This document shows positions 26,368-35,101 of a stretch of DNA of 64,000 nt, piece by piece (within the stretch, counting starts at the first letter, position 1; each line of letters starts with the position of its first letter). The notes under the pieces were generated by a model that saw nothing but the letters and a program-made list of their open reading frames with translations, did not search any database and had not been told where the DNA came from. A program made the position numbers and the translations under genes. Source of the stretch: Pseudomonas sp. UBA4617 (GTDB taxonomy: Bacteria; Pseudomonadota; Gammaproteobacteria; Pseudomonadales; Pseudomonadaceae); assembly GCF_002386445.1 (NCBI RefSeq), contig NZ_DGIR01000027.1:1-64000 (forward strand), in the 5' to 3' direction.

Positions 26368-26826
26368 ATGTACAAACCCCTGCTGTTCGCATCCCTGCTT
26401 CTCACGCCCTTTTCCCTTCATGCATTGAACACCCGCCAGGTTTCGACCGAGCAACTGTTCGAACTGGGACGCGACCTGGCGGCCCAGGCCGGCGCCAGCC
26501 AGTGGCAACAACTATGGCAACGCGTGCGCCAGGCTGGCTACCTGCAGGAAAACCGGGCATCGGTACATTTCAGCGTAGCGCCGGCACTGCTGCCCGAGCT
26601 GGCCCGGCAAACCTTGGCCCAAGCTGACCAGGTACAAGCGCAGCAACAAACCCTGGCGTTGTACCGACGAAACTTCGCCGACCAGGTCATAGGCCAGCGC
26701 AACGGCCAGCCGCTGAATGCGCTGTGCCTGCTGGTCGATTGGCGCACGTTGCCACAGAACATGCTCCATGCTCCCGAGGCCTATCTGCGCGGCGCCAGCC
26801 TGCTCAGCAGCTATCCGTGCGATTGA
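26368..26826 (+). CDS. Secreted hypothetical protein, 152 residues
   Basis: The ATG at 26368 follows a GGAGG site and begins a clear signal peptide (MYKPLLFASLLLTPFSLHA, cleavage after about residue 19). The mature part is helical and glutamine-rich, with repeated Q-containing stretches (SQWQQLWQRVRQAGY, QADQVQAQQQTLALYRRNF). Two cysteines near the C-terminus (ALCLLVDW and the terminal SSYPCD) could form a periplasmic disulfide. No family is recognised. It precedes the Mor/DUF2589 group by 250 bases, a gap in which I see no other gene. Confidence 0.65.
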   Translation: MYKPLLFASLLLTPFSLHALNTRQVSTEQLFELGRDLAAQAGASQWQQLWQRVRQAGYLQENRASVHFSVAPALLPELARQTLAQADQVQAQQQTLALYRRNFADQVIGQRNGQPLNALCLLVDWRTLPQNMLHAPEAYLRGASLLSSYPCD

Positions 26827-27076
26827 GGGTCACCAGACCCAGCAGGCCGATCCAGAAGCTACTCGATGGGAAACCACGCACCACGGCCAATTGTTGAAGC
26901 CATGTCCTACAGCGCCGGATATCGCTGCCTGCAAAACCTGTTCTCCGAGGCTACAAGGCCCAACCCCTATGCCGCCTAGCGACCTGCTTTGCCCGTCGCA
27001 GAGAATTCAGTCACACCGTCGACATAACGCCGCTGGTGATCGGGTAGTAATCCCATCCATCCCCAAGGAGCGCCAC

Positions 27077-27457
27077 ATGGAATTGCCAGACTTGAGCCAC
27101 ATCGATATCAGCCAACTCCCCCATTCGTTGCAGGCCCTGATCGACTGCATCGGTATCGACAACGCCTACCAGCTCACTTGTGCCTACGGCGGCAGGCCGA
27201 AGTACATCCCCAAGCACCGCGAGCGCACCAAGCTCGCCGATGTGCTGCCGGCAGATGCACTTGATGCGCTGATCAAGCGCTTTGCCGGGGTCGCCCTGGA
27301 GATTCCCAAGGCTGACCACTTCCTGCGCCAGTTGCGCAACCAGCAAATCCAGAAAGAAAGCGCCAGCGGCTTGTCACGCAGCCTGCTGGCCAACAAATAC
27401 GGCCTCAGTCTGCGCCAGATCGGCAACATTCGTCGCCAGGAAGCGTGCGTGCGCTGA
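27077..27457 (+). CDS. Mor/C-family (phage Mu-like) transcription activator
   Basis: The 126-residue protein resembles Mu Mor: an N-terminal dimerisation part with LIDCIGIDNAYQLTCAYGG followed by RPKYIPKHRER (the AfGGxxxYIPK hallmark), and a C-terminal helix-turn-helix in LSRSLLANKYGLSLRQIGNI (about residues 98-117). Mor activates middle phage promoters lacking a good -35. Here there are no phage structural genes around it; instead two DUF2589 genes follow after 66 bases, so it has probably been recruited as their regulator. A textbook AAGGAG site precedes the ATG at 27077. The longer upstream frame is not protein-like. Confidence 0.8.
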   Translation: MELPDLSHIDISQLPHSLQALIDCIGIDNAYQLTCAYGGRPKYIPKHRERTKLADVLPADALDALIKRFAGVALEIPKADHFLRQLRNQQIQKESASGLSRSLLANKYGLSLRQIGNIRRQEACVR

Positions 27458-27523
27458 GCCCCACCCACCGTGGCCGGTCGCTAACGATCGCTTGTCACAC
27501 CCAACCAGAGAGAGAGACCAGTC

Positions 27524-28180
27524 ATGATAGATAACAGCCTCATCGGATCCGTCATCAACTCCTTGCCGATGGATCGCATGATTGCCGGCCCGCTGCAAGC
27601 GATGGTCCAGGCCCAGGTCACCGCGAGCAAGTCGTACGCCGACTTCCTGATGCAAGTCTGCATCCAGGACGGCAAGGCGGTCGCCATCCAGTTCGACTAC
27701 GACGAAACCATCGTCGACGAACAGGGCGAATACAAGGGCGTGGTCAGCAAGACCATGAAAGTGCCGCTGCTGGCGGCCATCACCCACCCGAACATTGCCA
27801 TCGAAGAAGGCAAAGTCGAATTCGAACTGACCATCCAGCAGTCGGCCGAAGACACATCCAGTAGCGATAGGAGCGGCGAAATGGCCGCCTCGCTGGGCTG
27901 GGGGCCGTTCAAACTGAGCATGAAGGGCAGCATCAGCCACAAGTCCACGCAAACCCGCAAGACCGATACCCGCGCCCGCTATGCCTTCAACACCACCATC
28001 AAGCGCCAGGATCCGCCAGAGGCGCTGATGCGGGTGATCGACTTCCTGACCGACGCCGCCACCAAACCGACCGTCGTCCAGTCAGCAACGCTGGAAAGCC
28101 CCGAGGCGATCTCCAGGGCCGACACGCTGAGTAGCAGCGGCGCCGGAGCAGGTGCAGGAGCTGGCGCCCCGACTCCTTGA
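27524..28180 (+). CDS. DUF2589-family protein A
   Basis: The 218-residue protein has the DUF2589 pattern: an N-terminal helix rich in small residues (RMIAGPLQAMVQAQVTASKS), then paired beta-sheet segments ending in VPLLAAITHPNIAIEEGKVE (about residues 84-103), a Ser/Lys-rich strand GPFKLSMKGSISHKS, and RQDPPEALMRVIDFLTDA (about 165-182). The C-terminal tail is low-complexity (SSGAGAGAGAGAP). No signal peptide or membrane helix is present. It shares the VPL...IA(I/L)E and PPEAL(M/S)R blocks with the next gene, so the two are paralogues. The function of DUF2589 is unknown to me. The ribosome site is a weak GAGAGAG purine run. Confidence 0.78.
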   Translation: MIDNSLIGSVINSLPMDRMIAGPLQAMVQAQVTASKSYADFLMQVCIQDGKAVAIQFDYDETIVDEQGEYKGVVSKTMKVPLLAAITHPNIAIEEGKVEFELTIQQSAEDTSSSDRSGEMAASLGWGPFKLSMKGSISHKSTQTRKTDTRARYAFNTTIKRQDPPEALMRVIDFLTDAATKPTVVQSATLESPEAISRADTLSSSGAGAGAGAGAPTP

Positions 28181-28244
28181 GCCACGCAAACCCGCCCCCC
28201 CACCCGCGTGGTGGGGGAACCACCCGCCCAAAGGAGCCAAGTGA

Positions 28245-28799
28245 GTGAGCAAAGTTCCCGCCCCGATGACCTCCATCGACCTGCGTGAAATTACCCGCGG
28301 CCTGCAAGAAGCCGCCAGCGCTACCAATAGTCTTATCGCGCAGCAGTACATCAACTTGTTCGATCAGTTCTTCGATTGCGACACCGAAACCTTGGGTGCG
28401 CCCATGAAAGCCAAGATGGTCGAGGTAGCCATCGACAGCCAGCACATCATGCGCGTGCCGCTGTTCGCGCTGGTCTCACCCAAGGGCCTGGCGCTGGAAC
28501 GTATGCAGGTCGACCTGTCGGTGCGGGTCAAGGGCACCGAAGCGCAACAGGCACTGCTGACCGCTGGCGAAAACAATGCGGCGAGCTTCAAGGTCACGAT
28601 CGGCGGCCAGAGCCGTCAAGGTGAAAGCCGTGACCCCGACGAAGTACAGATCCGCATGCAGTTCCAGGCCAGCGAACCACCTGAAGCCCTCAGCCGGCTG
28701 ATCGAGCAGTACACCAACCTGATTATTCCGGTACGCGCTCCCAGTCCGCCACCCGCGCCCGATAGCAACGAGTTCATCGAGGCGGCCACCGTCCGTTGA
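28245..28799 (+). CDS. DUF2589-family protein B
   Basis: The 184-residue partner begins at GTG 28245, eight bases after AAGGAG. Conserved parts are DLREITRGLQEAASATNSLI, a strand pair ending in MRVPLFALVSPKGLALERMQ (about 67-86), a central SFKVTIGGQSRQGES strand, and ASEPPEALSRLIEQYTNLII (about 144-163). The C-terminus is proline-rich (VRAPSPPPAPDS). No export signal is visible. The gene starts 64 bases after the stop of protein A and probably forms a heteromeric partner with it; that is inference from paralogy and adjacency. It ends 18 bases before the convergent tamB stop. Confidence 0.75.
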   Translation: MSKVPAPMTSIDLREITRGLQEAASATNSLIAQQYINLFDQFFDCDTETLGAPMKAKMVEVAIDSQHIMRVPLFALVSPKGLALERMQVDLSVRVKGTEAQQALLTAGENNAASFKVTIGGQSRQGESRDPDEVQIRMQFQASEPPEALSRLIEQYTNLIIPVRAPSPPPAPDSNEFIEAATVR

Positions 28800-28817
28800 C
28801 GGCCGCCCTTGCGCGGC

Positions 28818-31800
28818 TCAAAAGTCGCGCTTGTAGAAGATGTCCAGGGAGCTGGCCAGCCCACTGGCAGCTTCGAGGTAGACCTTCTTGCTCAGCTTGT
28901 AGCGCAACGCAATGGTGTTGGCGGGCTCGAACACACCTACCCCGTAGCGCAGGCTCAGTTTCTCGGTAAGGTTGCCGCTGGCGACCACGCTGGTGGTGGT
29001 GCCGGAACCTTCGGTGTCCAGCTGGAAATCATCGATCCCCAAACTCGAAGCCAGGCTGCCGGTGATGCCGGCGCTACCCGCCAGGCCCAGGCCCAGAGCG
29101 GCCTCGGCAAGCATGTTGCTGTCTTCGCCGGAAGCACCCAGTGGCCGTCCCAGCACCAGATATGACAATGCCTGTTCCTGGCTCATGGCCGGTTCCGAGA
29201 ACACCTTGGTCGCGGGTTGCTCGGCATTGCCGGTCAGGCGGATACCGGCAATCACGTCATCAACCTTGCGGATCGCTTCGATGTCCAGGTACGGTTGGTC
29301 GATCGGCCCGGCAAACAGTAGCCGCGCACGGCGAATGGTCAGGCGCTGGCCGTAGGCACGGTAGCGCCCGTCGGCCAGGCTCAGCTCACCACGGGTATCG
29401 AGATTGTCGCCGATGTGCACATGGCCGAGCAGGTTGGCCGTCAGACCAAAGCCACTGAATGACAGCTTGTCTTGACCCACCTCGACGTCGATGTCCATGG
29501 CCATCGCCATGGGAGGAGTGCCCTCTTCGGTCTGGTGGCCGACGATCACCGTGTCCTCCGAAACTTTAACGGTGGACGGTGGCAGTTCACGCACGGTGAT
29601 AGTGCCTTTGGGCACTTGCACCTTGCCGGTGACTGCCAGCTTGTCATCGACCAGGCGCAAGGTCAGGTCAGGGGCGACCTCCAGCGTTGCATAGGGCTCG
29701 ACGGTAACGGGCAGTTGCTGGCCTTGCAGGCGCAAGTCCATGCCCAATGCCTGGCCCCAGGTGAGGTTGCCGCGCAACTGTCCCCGCCCCGCCTCGCCAC
29801 TGCGCCAGTCACCCACAAGCTGTACCTGCTCACCGGCAATCAACGCCTGCAACGACAGGCCTTCGAGGCTGACCGGCAGTTCGGCGCCACTGACCTCGCC
29901 GCCGCTGAGCATCAGGTTGCCGTTGACCTGCGGCGCCAGCAGGGTACCCGACAGCCGTCCAGTGCCATTGAGTTGCCCGGCCAGGCGCTCGACCATCGGC
30001 ACGAACGGGCGCACCACTGATACGTCGAGACCGGCCAGGCGGAAATCACCTGACAACGGCTTGTTCTTGCCCAGCGGGTCGAGGCGGGTATTGACGTTCA
30101 GCTCACCCAGGCGCTGGCCGCGAAACACCAGGCGGGTATCGATGCGCCGCGGCGCCAGTGCGCTGTCCAGGCGCAGGGCCTGGTAGGGGAAATCGACCCA
30201 GCGTTCCTGGTCACGCATTCGCAGGGTACCGCCACTGGCGTCGACGACGATGCTGCCCTTGGGACCGCTGGCGGGAATGTCCAGATTGATGTCGGCATTG
30301 AGCAGGCCCTGCCAGGCGAAGTCTTTCGGCAACCATTGGGCCAGGCTGTCCAGCGGGAACTGCTTGAGGTGGTAGCGCAAGCGCGGATCCGGGGCCAGGC
30401 GCTGGTCCTCGCCACACAGGCTGGCCTGACCGGAGCGCCAGCAATGGGCACCGAAATCCAGCTGGCCGCTGGCCAGCCGCTGCAGGCGGGCCGGTGCCTG
30501 CAACTGCCAGTCCTGGCCACCGGCCTGGATTCGTCCGCTGGCCAGGCGCCCACGCCAGTCCCCCTTGCTCAGCTGGCCATCCAGGCCCAGGTCGAGTTTG
30601 AGTTGCGGGCCGTCCAGCGCCAAGGCCAGGGCTTGCTGGCGGATATCGCCCTTGCCGTTGGCCTGCAGGTCACCCAATGCCGTGTCACCCAGGTGGATGC
30701 CGCTGGCCTTGAGCACGACGACGCCGTGCTGGGCGTTATCCAGGCGGGCATCCAGGCCCAGCTGCTGCAGGCGGTTTTCAGCCAGGGCCAGGCGTTGGCC
30801 TTGCACGGCCAGAGTACCTTGCGGGGCTTGCAAGGTACCGGCGACGTCCAGCCGGCCCTTGACCTGGCCCTGCAGCCTTGGCCACAACTGGCCCAGCCGC
30901 GGCAGGTCGAGGTCGATCCGCCCGGCCAGGCGCTGTTGCAGGCTGCCACTGCCATTGATTCGGTTGTCCCCCAGCTGGATGGCCAACGCGCCCAGCGTCC
31001 AACGCTCCCCTGCCCCCTGGGCGTCGACCTTGAGCACTGCCGGCTGGCCGCGCAGACGGCCTTTCAGGTCAAGCTGGGCCTCCAGGCTCAGCGCATCACC
31101 TTTGAGCTCGCCCTTGCTGCGCAGCGGCCCGGCCAAAGTGCCTGGCAGCTCGGCCAGCCAATAGGCCGGGTCGAGCGCCGAAAGCTGCAAGGCAACGTCC
31201 CATGCCAGGTGTTCGGCAAAACCCACGGCAACACTGCCTTCAGCCTTGCCTTGCCCGGCACTCAACGCCAGCTGCGGCAGCTTGACCTGGCTCAGGTCCC
31301 CCTGGAACGGGCTGGCCAGGTTGAACGGCCCGGCGGGGCCATCCAGGTCGCCGTCGAAGGTGCCCTGGTAATTGCCATCGCGGTAATGCACCTGCGCGAT
31401 GAAGCGCTTGAGCGTGACCTGGGGCGGCGTCTCCAGCGGATACAGACGCAGCCACGGAAAGTCCTGCCAGTCCACCTGGGCATCGGCGACCAGGCCTTGC
31501 TGCCAGTCAGCCGTGGCTTGCAGCTTGACGCGCTGGGTGTCGCTGGCGCTCAGGTCCAGGGCATCCAGCCTGGCCCCTTTACTGTCGACCAACCCAGACA
31601 ACAGCAGGGCCACTGGCGACTGTTCGGCAGGCAGGCTGGCAGAGCCCGACAGCTGATAGCCGCTGAGCAAGTTGCCCTTGGCATCGAGCTTGAGCTGGTT
31701 GAACTGCAGGGTGTCGGGTAGCGAAGCGGCCGGTTTGAATGCCTCGGCGCGGACCTGCAAGGCTGCCGGCAGATGCTCGGCCAGCGCCTGCAACTGCCCG

Positions 31801-32492
31801 CTCAGCGTAGCGTCGAGGTAGCCGCTGCTGGTCCCTGCAAGCTGCAAGGTATTCTGCAGTTCGCCGCTGGCGGTCAGCGCCACCTGCCAAGGTTTGCCGT
31901 CGACAGCGGGCAGTTGCAGCTGTGCCTGCAATTGTACCGGCCAGTCACCTTCGGGCTGCAGGTCGCCCTGCAGGTTCAACTGCAGGTCATCACGCCGCAG
32001 CTGCAGGCTGTCGATACGCATCCCGCTGCGTGTCCAGTGTGCAGCCAGGTGCAGGTCACCCAGCAGATCACTGCCGTCCAGGCGCAACTGGCCAACCTTG
32101 ACTTCACCCAACTCGACCGCCAACGGCAAACGCAGGGCCGGCAATTGCAGCGGGGCGCTTTCGCTCGGCTCGGCCCCTGGGGCGACGGCCATGTCGATGC
32201 GCTGCGCCTGCAACTGGTCGATGCACAAGGTGCCGCGCAGCAAGCAGGCAGGCGACCAGGCCAGCAGCGGTGCCTGCAGCTCTACCCTGCTGCTGCCATC
32301 GTCCCAGACCAGCCGGCTGGCTTGCCAGCTAGCGCCCAGGCGGCCCTGGAAATCCGCCACCTCAAGCCCGGGCACCTGGCCCAGCGTCCAGCGGCTGCCC
32401 GCCTCGGTCCCCAGCATCAGGCCCACGACCACACCCAGGCTCGCAATGCTCCCGAGCAGGCCTGCCAGGAGATACTTGATCACGCGTTTCAC
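28818..32492 (-). CDS. tamB: Translocation and assembly module protein TamB
   Basis: The 1224-residue AsmA-like protein has an N-terminal membrane anchor (YLLAGLLGSIASLGVVVGLM, residues about 7-26). A very long beta-taco/groove region follows, and then the DUF490/TamB C-terminal domain (PLGASGEDSNMLAEAALGLG, then the GLGLAGSAGITG segment, ending LSKKVYLEAASGLASSLDIF). TamB spans the periplasm to TamA and is implicated in outer-membrane protein insertion and phospholipid transfer. It starts with GTG in a GTGA overlap with the tamA stop, so the two are coupled. Length is close to the family norm of about 1250. Confidence 0.95.
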   Translation of the reverse strand: MKRVIKYLLAGLLGSIASLGVVVGLMLGTEAGSRWTLGQVPGLEVADFQGRLGASWQASRLVWDDGSSRVELQAPLLAWSPACLLRGTLCIDQLQAQRIDMAVAPGAEPSESAPLQLPALRLPLAVELGEVKVGQLRLDGSDLLGDLHLAAHWTRSGMRIDSLQLRRDDLQLNLQGDLQPEGDWPVQLQAQLQLPAVDGKPWQVALTASGELQNTLQLAGTSSGYLDATLSGQLQALAEHLPAALQVRAEAFKPAASLPDTLQFNQLKLDAKGNLLSGYQLSGSASLPAEQSPVALLLSGLVDSKGARLDALDLSASDTQRVKLQATADWQQGLVADAQVDWQDFPWLRLYPLETPPQVTLKRFIAQVHYRDGNYQGTFDGDLDGPAGPFNLASPFQGDLSQVKLPQLALSAGQGKAEGSVAVGFAEHLAWDVALQLSALDPAYWLAELPGTLAGPLRSKGELKGDALSLEAQLDLKGRLRGQPAVLKVDAQGAGERWTLGALAIQLGDNRINGSGSLQQRLAGRIDLDLPRLGQLWPRLQGQVKGRLDVAGTLQAPQGTLAVQGQRLALAENRLQQLGLDARLDNAQHGVVVLKASGIHLGDTALGDLQANGKGDIRQQALALALDGPQLKLDLGLDGQLSKGDWRGRLASGRIQAGGQDWQLQAPARLQRLASGQLDFGAHCWRSGQASLCGEDQRLAPDPRLRYHLKQFPLDSLAQWLPKDFAWQGLLNADINLDIPASGPKGSIVVDASGGTLRMRDQERWVDFPYQALRLDSALAPRRIDTRLVFRGQRLGELNVNTRLDPLGKNKPLSGDFRLAGLDVSVVRPFVPMVERLAGQLNGTGRLSGTLLAPQVNGNLMLSGGEVSGAELPVSLEGLSLQALIAGEQVQLVGDWRSGEAGRGQLRGNLTWGQALGMDLRLQGQQLPVTVEPYATLEVAPDLTLRLVDDKLAVTGKVQVPKGTITVRELPPSTVKVSEDTVIVGHQTEEGTPPMAMAMDIDVEVGQDKLSFSGFGLTANLLGHVHIGDNLDTRGELSLADGRYRAYGQRLTIRRARLLFAGPIDQPYLDIEAIRKVDDVIAGIRLTGNAEQPATKVFSEPAMSQEQALSYLVLGRPLGASGEDSNMLAEAALGLGLAGSAGITGSLASSLGIDDFQLDTEGSGTTTSVVASGNLTEKLSLRYGVGVFEPANTIALRYKLSKKVYLEAASGLASSLDIFYKRDF

Positions 32493-34240
32493 AGCTCAGG
32501 CCCCATGGAAAAGTGCAGGCGAATGCCCCCTTCGTCATCCAGCGCCCTGGCCAGGTCCAGGCGCAACGGCCCGACCGGCGATACCCAGCGCACACCGAAA
32601 CCGACGCCGGTCTTCAGGCTCGGCAGTTCAAGGTCGTTGAACGAGTTGCCCTGGTCAACGAAGGTAGCCAGTCGCCACTTCTCGGTCAGCGAATATTGGT
32701 ACTCGACACTGCCTGCTACCAGATAGCGCCCGCCAATGCGGTCACCATCGCTGTTTTTCGGCGACAGGGTCTGGTAGTCGTAGCCGCGCACGCTCTGATC
32801 GCCACCGGCGAAGAAGCGCAATGAGGGTGGAATGTTGTTCTTGAAGCCATTGGTCGCACTGCCTCCGAACTGCACCCGGCCGAGCAGCCTGTGGTTGTGG
32901 CCCAGGGTGGTCAGGCCCTTGAGCAGCACGTTGCCATGCAACAGGTTGGTGTCCGAAACCAGCCCTTCCTTGGCGGCCTGCACATCGAACTGCAGGCGGT
33001 AGCCGTTATGCGGGTCGATGCGGTTGTCGCTGCGCAGGAACGAGAAGCTCACCCCCGGCATCAGCAGGTTGCTCAAGCCGGAATCGTCGCCCAGGCGATA
33101 CTCTTCCCGCTGGTACTTGAGCGAAACCACCCGCTGCCAGCCACTGGGCAACTTGCTGTGCCACTCAGGGCCGACCGTCAGCAGCTTGCTGAGCGTGTCG
33201 GTGCCGGCGATTTCCTCGTTCTGGTAGCCACCGGCAAAGCGCAGCTTGTCGGTGAGCGGCGGGTCGAGCGGTATGTCGTACCACAGGCCAACGTTCTGCC
33301 GCGGAGCCGACAGTTCGGTTTCCCAACCATAGCTATGGCCCTGGGGGTTGACCCAGTGGCGGGTCCAGTTGGCCTTGCCGCGGGGGCCGACGTCGGTCGA
33401 AAAGCCCAGACCCAGGCCGAGTGTGCGCGGCTTGCGCGTTTGCAGGTGGACATCCACCGGGACCTCTTCGCCGACAGCGGCGGTAGGCGCCGCATCCACG
33501 CGCACGCCTTCGAAGTAGCCGCTCGATTGCAAGTCATTGTTCAGTTCGGCCACCAGTTCGGAGTCGTAGGGTGTACCTGGCTTGAACGAAACCATGCGCT
33601 GCAGCAGGTCGTCGTCCAACGGGGTGTCACCACCGAAGGTCACGGCGCCCAGCCGATAGCGCGGGCCGCTCTGGTACACCAGCTCGATATCGGCTACGCC
33701 AGCCTGGGGGTCAACCGCCAGGCGCTGGCGGCTGAAACGCCCACTGAAGAAGCCATAGCGTGACGCCTGGTTCTGGATCAGCCGCTTGGCATCTTCGTAG
33801 TGGCCATGGTTGAGCTGCTCACCGGCACGCAGCGCCTTGCTGTCGGGCAGGCGAAAAGCCGTCAGCTCGCTGGCGGGCCCTTCGATGCGCACGGTGACGT
33901 TGCGCAGGCGAATCGGCTCGCCCGGGTCGATGGTGATGATCAGTTGCGGGGAACGGTCAGCCGCGCTGGCAGGCTTGACCTCGGTGTCGATCTGCGCCTG
34001 ATAGTAGCCAAGTGCCTGCGCGGCTTTGCGCGCCTGCTCCTCGGCGCCGCGACTGAAGCGCAGCAACGCTTCTTCATCACGGTCGCCAAGGGTACCGATA
34101 TAGCCTTCGACATTGGCCTTGAGCGCCTTGTTGGCTGGTTCAACCTTCACCAGCAGCTCGCTCTGGCCCCATGCTGCGAAACTGGCAGCCCAGATAACCA
34201 GGCCCCAGGTAAATCTTCCTGAATACGTCATGCGGCGCAT
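32489..34240 (-). CDS. tamA: Outer-membrane assembly protein TamA (BamA/Omp85 family)
   Basis: The 583-residue protein has a signal peptide (to about residue 25, ASFAAWGQ) and three POTRA-like repeats up to about 265. A 16-strand Omp85 barrel follows, with the VRGYDYQTLSPKN lid-lock motif near residue 490 and GVRWVSPVGPLRLDLARAL close to the end. It works with TamB in envelope assembly. There is no strong ribosome site at either candidate ATG (34240 or 34231); the first is used here. The GNAT gene ends 44 bases upstream in the same direction and could share a transcript. Confidence 0.94.
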   Translation of the reverse strand: MRRMTYSGRFTWGLVIWAASFAAWGQSELLVKVEPANKALKANVEGYIGTLGDRDEEALLRFSRGAEEQARKAAQALGYYQAQIDTEVKPASAADRSPQLIITIDPGEPIRLRNVTVRIEGPASELTAFRLPDSKALRAGEQLNHGHYEDAKRLIQNQASRYGFFSGRFSRQRLAVDPQAGVADIELVYQSGPRYRLGAVTFGGDTPLDDDLLQRMVSFKPGTPYDSELVAELNNDLQSSGYFEGVRVDAAPTAAVGEEVPVDVHLQTRKPRTLGLGLGFSTDVGPRGKANWTRHWVNPQGHSYGWETELSAPRQNVGLWYDIPLDPPLTDKLRFAGGYQNEEIAGTDTLSKLLTVGPEWHSKLPSGWQRVVSLKYQREEYRLGDDSGLSNLLMPGVSFSFLRSDNRIDPHNGYRLQFDVQAAKEGLVSDTNLLHGNVLLKGLTTLGHNHRLLGRVQFGGSATNGFKNNIPPSLRFFAGGDQSVRGYDYQTLSPKNSDGDRIGGRYLVAGSVEYQYSLTEKWRLATFVDQGNSFNDLELPSLKTGVGFGVRWVSPVGPLRLDLARALDDEGGIRLHFSMGPEL

Positions 34241-34283
34241 GCTACCAGAGCCGCGCGCTCAAGTGAGCCGCTGCGCTGCCCGC

Positions 34284-34934
34284 CTAGGCAAAAGCGGAAT
34301 CGGAAGAGACCGGGTTGGGATGAAAGAATACCCTCTCTCGGATTGGTCCTACAGCGACCTCGCCAATTTCTTCGTAACCCAGACGCTGGTAAAACGCCAG
34401 GTAGTGCTCGTTGCCGGTGTCCAGTACCACTCCTTGGGTATTCGCGTCCGCTGCGCACCAGTCGTGCACAGCTTGCAACAATTGTTCGCCGTACTGCTTG
34501 CCCTGAAACTGCGGATGCACGCCGAGCAACGGCAGCACATGAACCTTGTCGGTGGGCAGGCAACTGGCAAGCGCAGCCTGGTAGTCCATGTAGCGACGCG
34601 TACAGCGCAGGCCGGTGCCCAGCATCATGCGCAGGCGCCAGGCCCAGCTATCGGCCACGCCCAGCCGGCGCAGCGGTGGCACGATCAGGGCCAGGGCGAT
34701 CAGGCGGTCGTCCAGCAGCAGGCCGATGGCGGGCAATTGCAGGTAGAAATGCTGGCGAACCCATTCGCGCACCATCACCCGCAAACGCCGCTCATACCCC
34801 GGGCGCTGGGCCTCGAAGATATAGGCACAGGTCGGTTCGTGGCGGTAGGCGTTGTACAGCAGCGAACGCGTCTCGCGGCTGTAGCCGTCATCGAGCAGGC
34901 AGACACGGGCCGGAGCGGCGGTGGTTTCGGGCAT
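34284..34934 (-). CDS. GNAT-family N-acetyltransferase
   Basis: The 216-residue protein has the acetyl-CoA binding pattern VLPLLGVHPQFQGKQYGEQL (residues about 132-151), the Q/RxxGxG/A loop being QGKQYG, followed by DTGNEHYLAFYQRLGYEEIG, the classic final GNAT strand and helix. The ATG at 34934 has AGGAGGT eight bases upstream and is preferred over more distal in-frame Met codons. The N-terminal half is poorly conserved and includes RHEPTCAYIFEAQRPGYERR, seen in small-molecule acetyltransferases. The substrate is unknown. It precedes tamA by 43 bases. Confidence 0.88.
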   Translation of the reverse strand: MPETTAAPARVCLLDDGYSRETRSLLYNAYRHEPTCAYIFEAQRPGYERRLRVMVREWVRQHFYLQLPAIGLLLDDRLIALALIVPPLRRLGVADSWAWRLRMMLGTGLRCTRRYMDYQAALASCLPTDKVHVLPLLGVHPQFQGKQYGEQLLQAVHDWCAADANTQGVVLDTGNEHYLAFYQRLGYEEIGEVAVGPIRERVFFHPNPVSSDSAFA

Positions 34935-35101
34935 TGCGGACAGACCTCCTGGAATGGGCATACAGTGCCTTGGAGGTGCCTCAGCGTACATCGTTCACCC
35001 CCCCCTGCAAAGCACGTTAGCAGCAGCCTCGCGAAGCCGCCATGCTGGTGGTGATGGGCGATGTCGGCTAGCATCGCGCCTTTTACCAGGATTGTCTTTC
35101 C

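Noticed and set aside
26717..27076. An N-terminal extension of the Mor-like gene, overlapping the 152-residue gene
   Set aside because: A textbook AAGGAG precedes the internal ATG at 27077, and the extension is Cys/Arg-rich without family resemblance.
27077..28799. A prophage remnant
   Set aside because: Apart from the Mor-like regulator there is no integrase, capsid, tail or lysis gene and no attachment-like repeat, so only a recruited regulator is supported.
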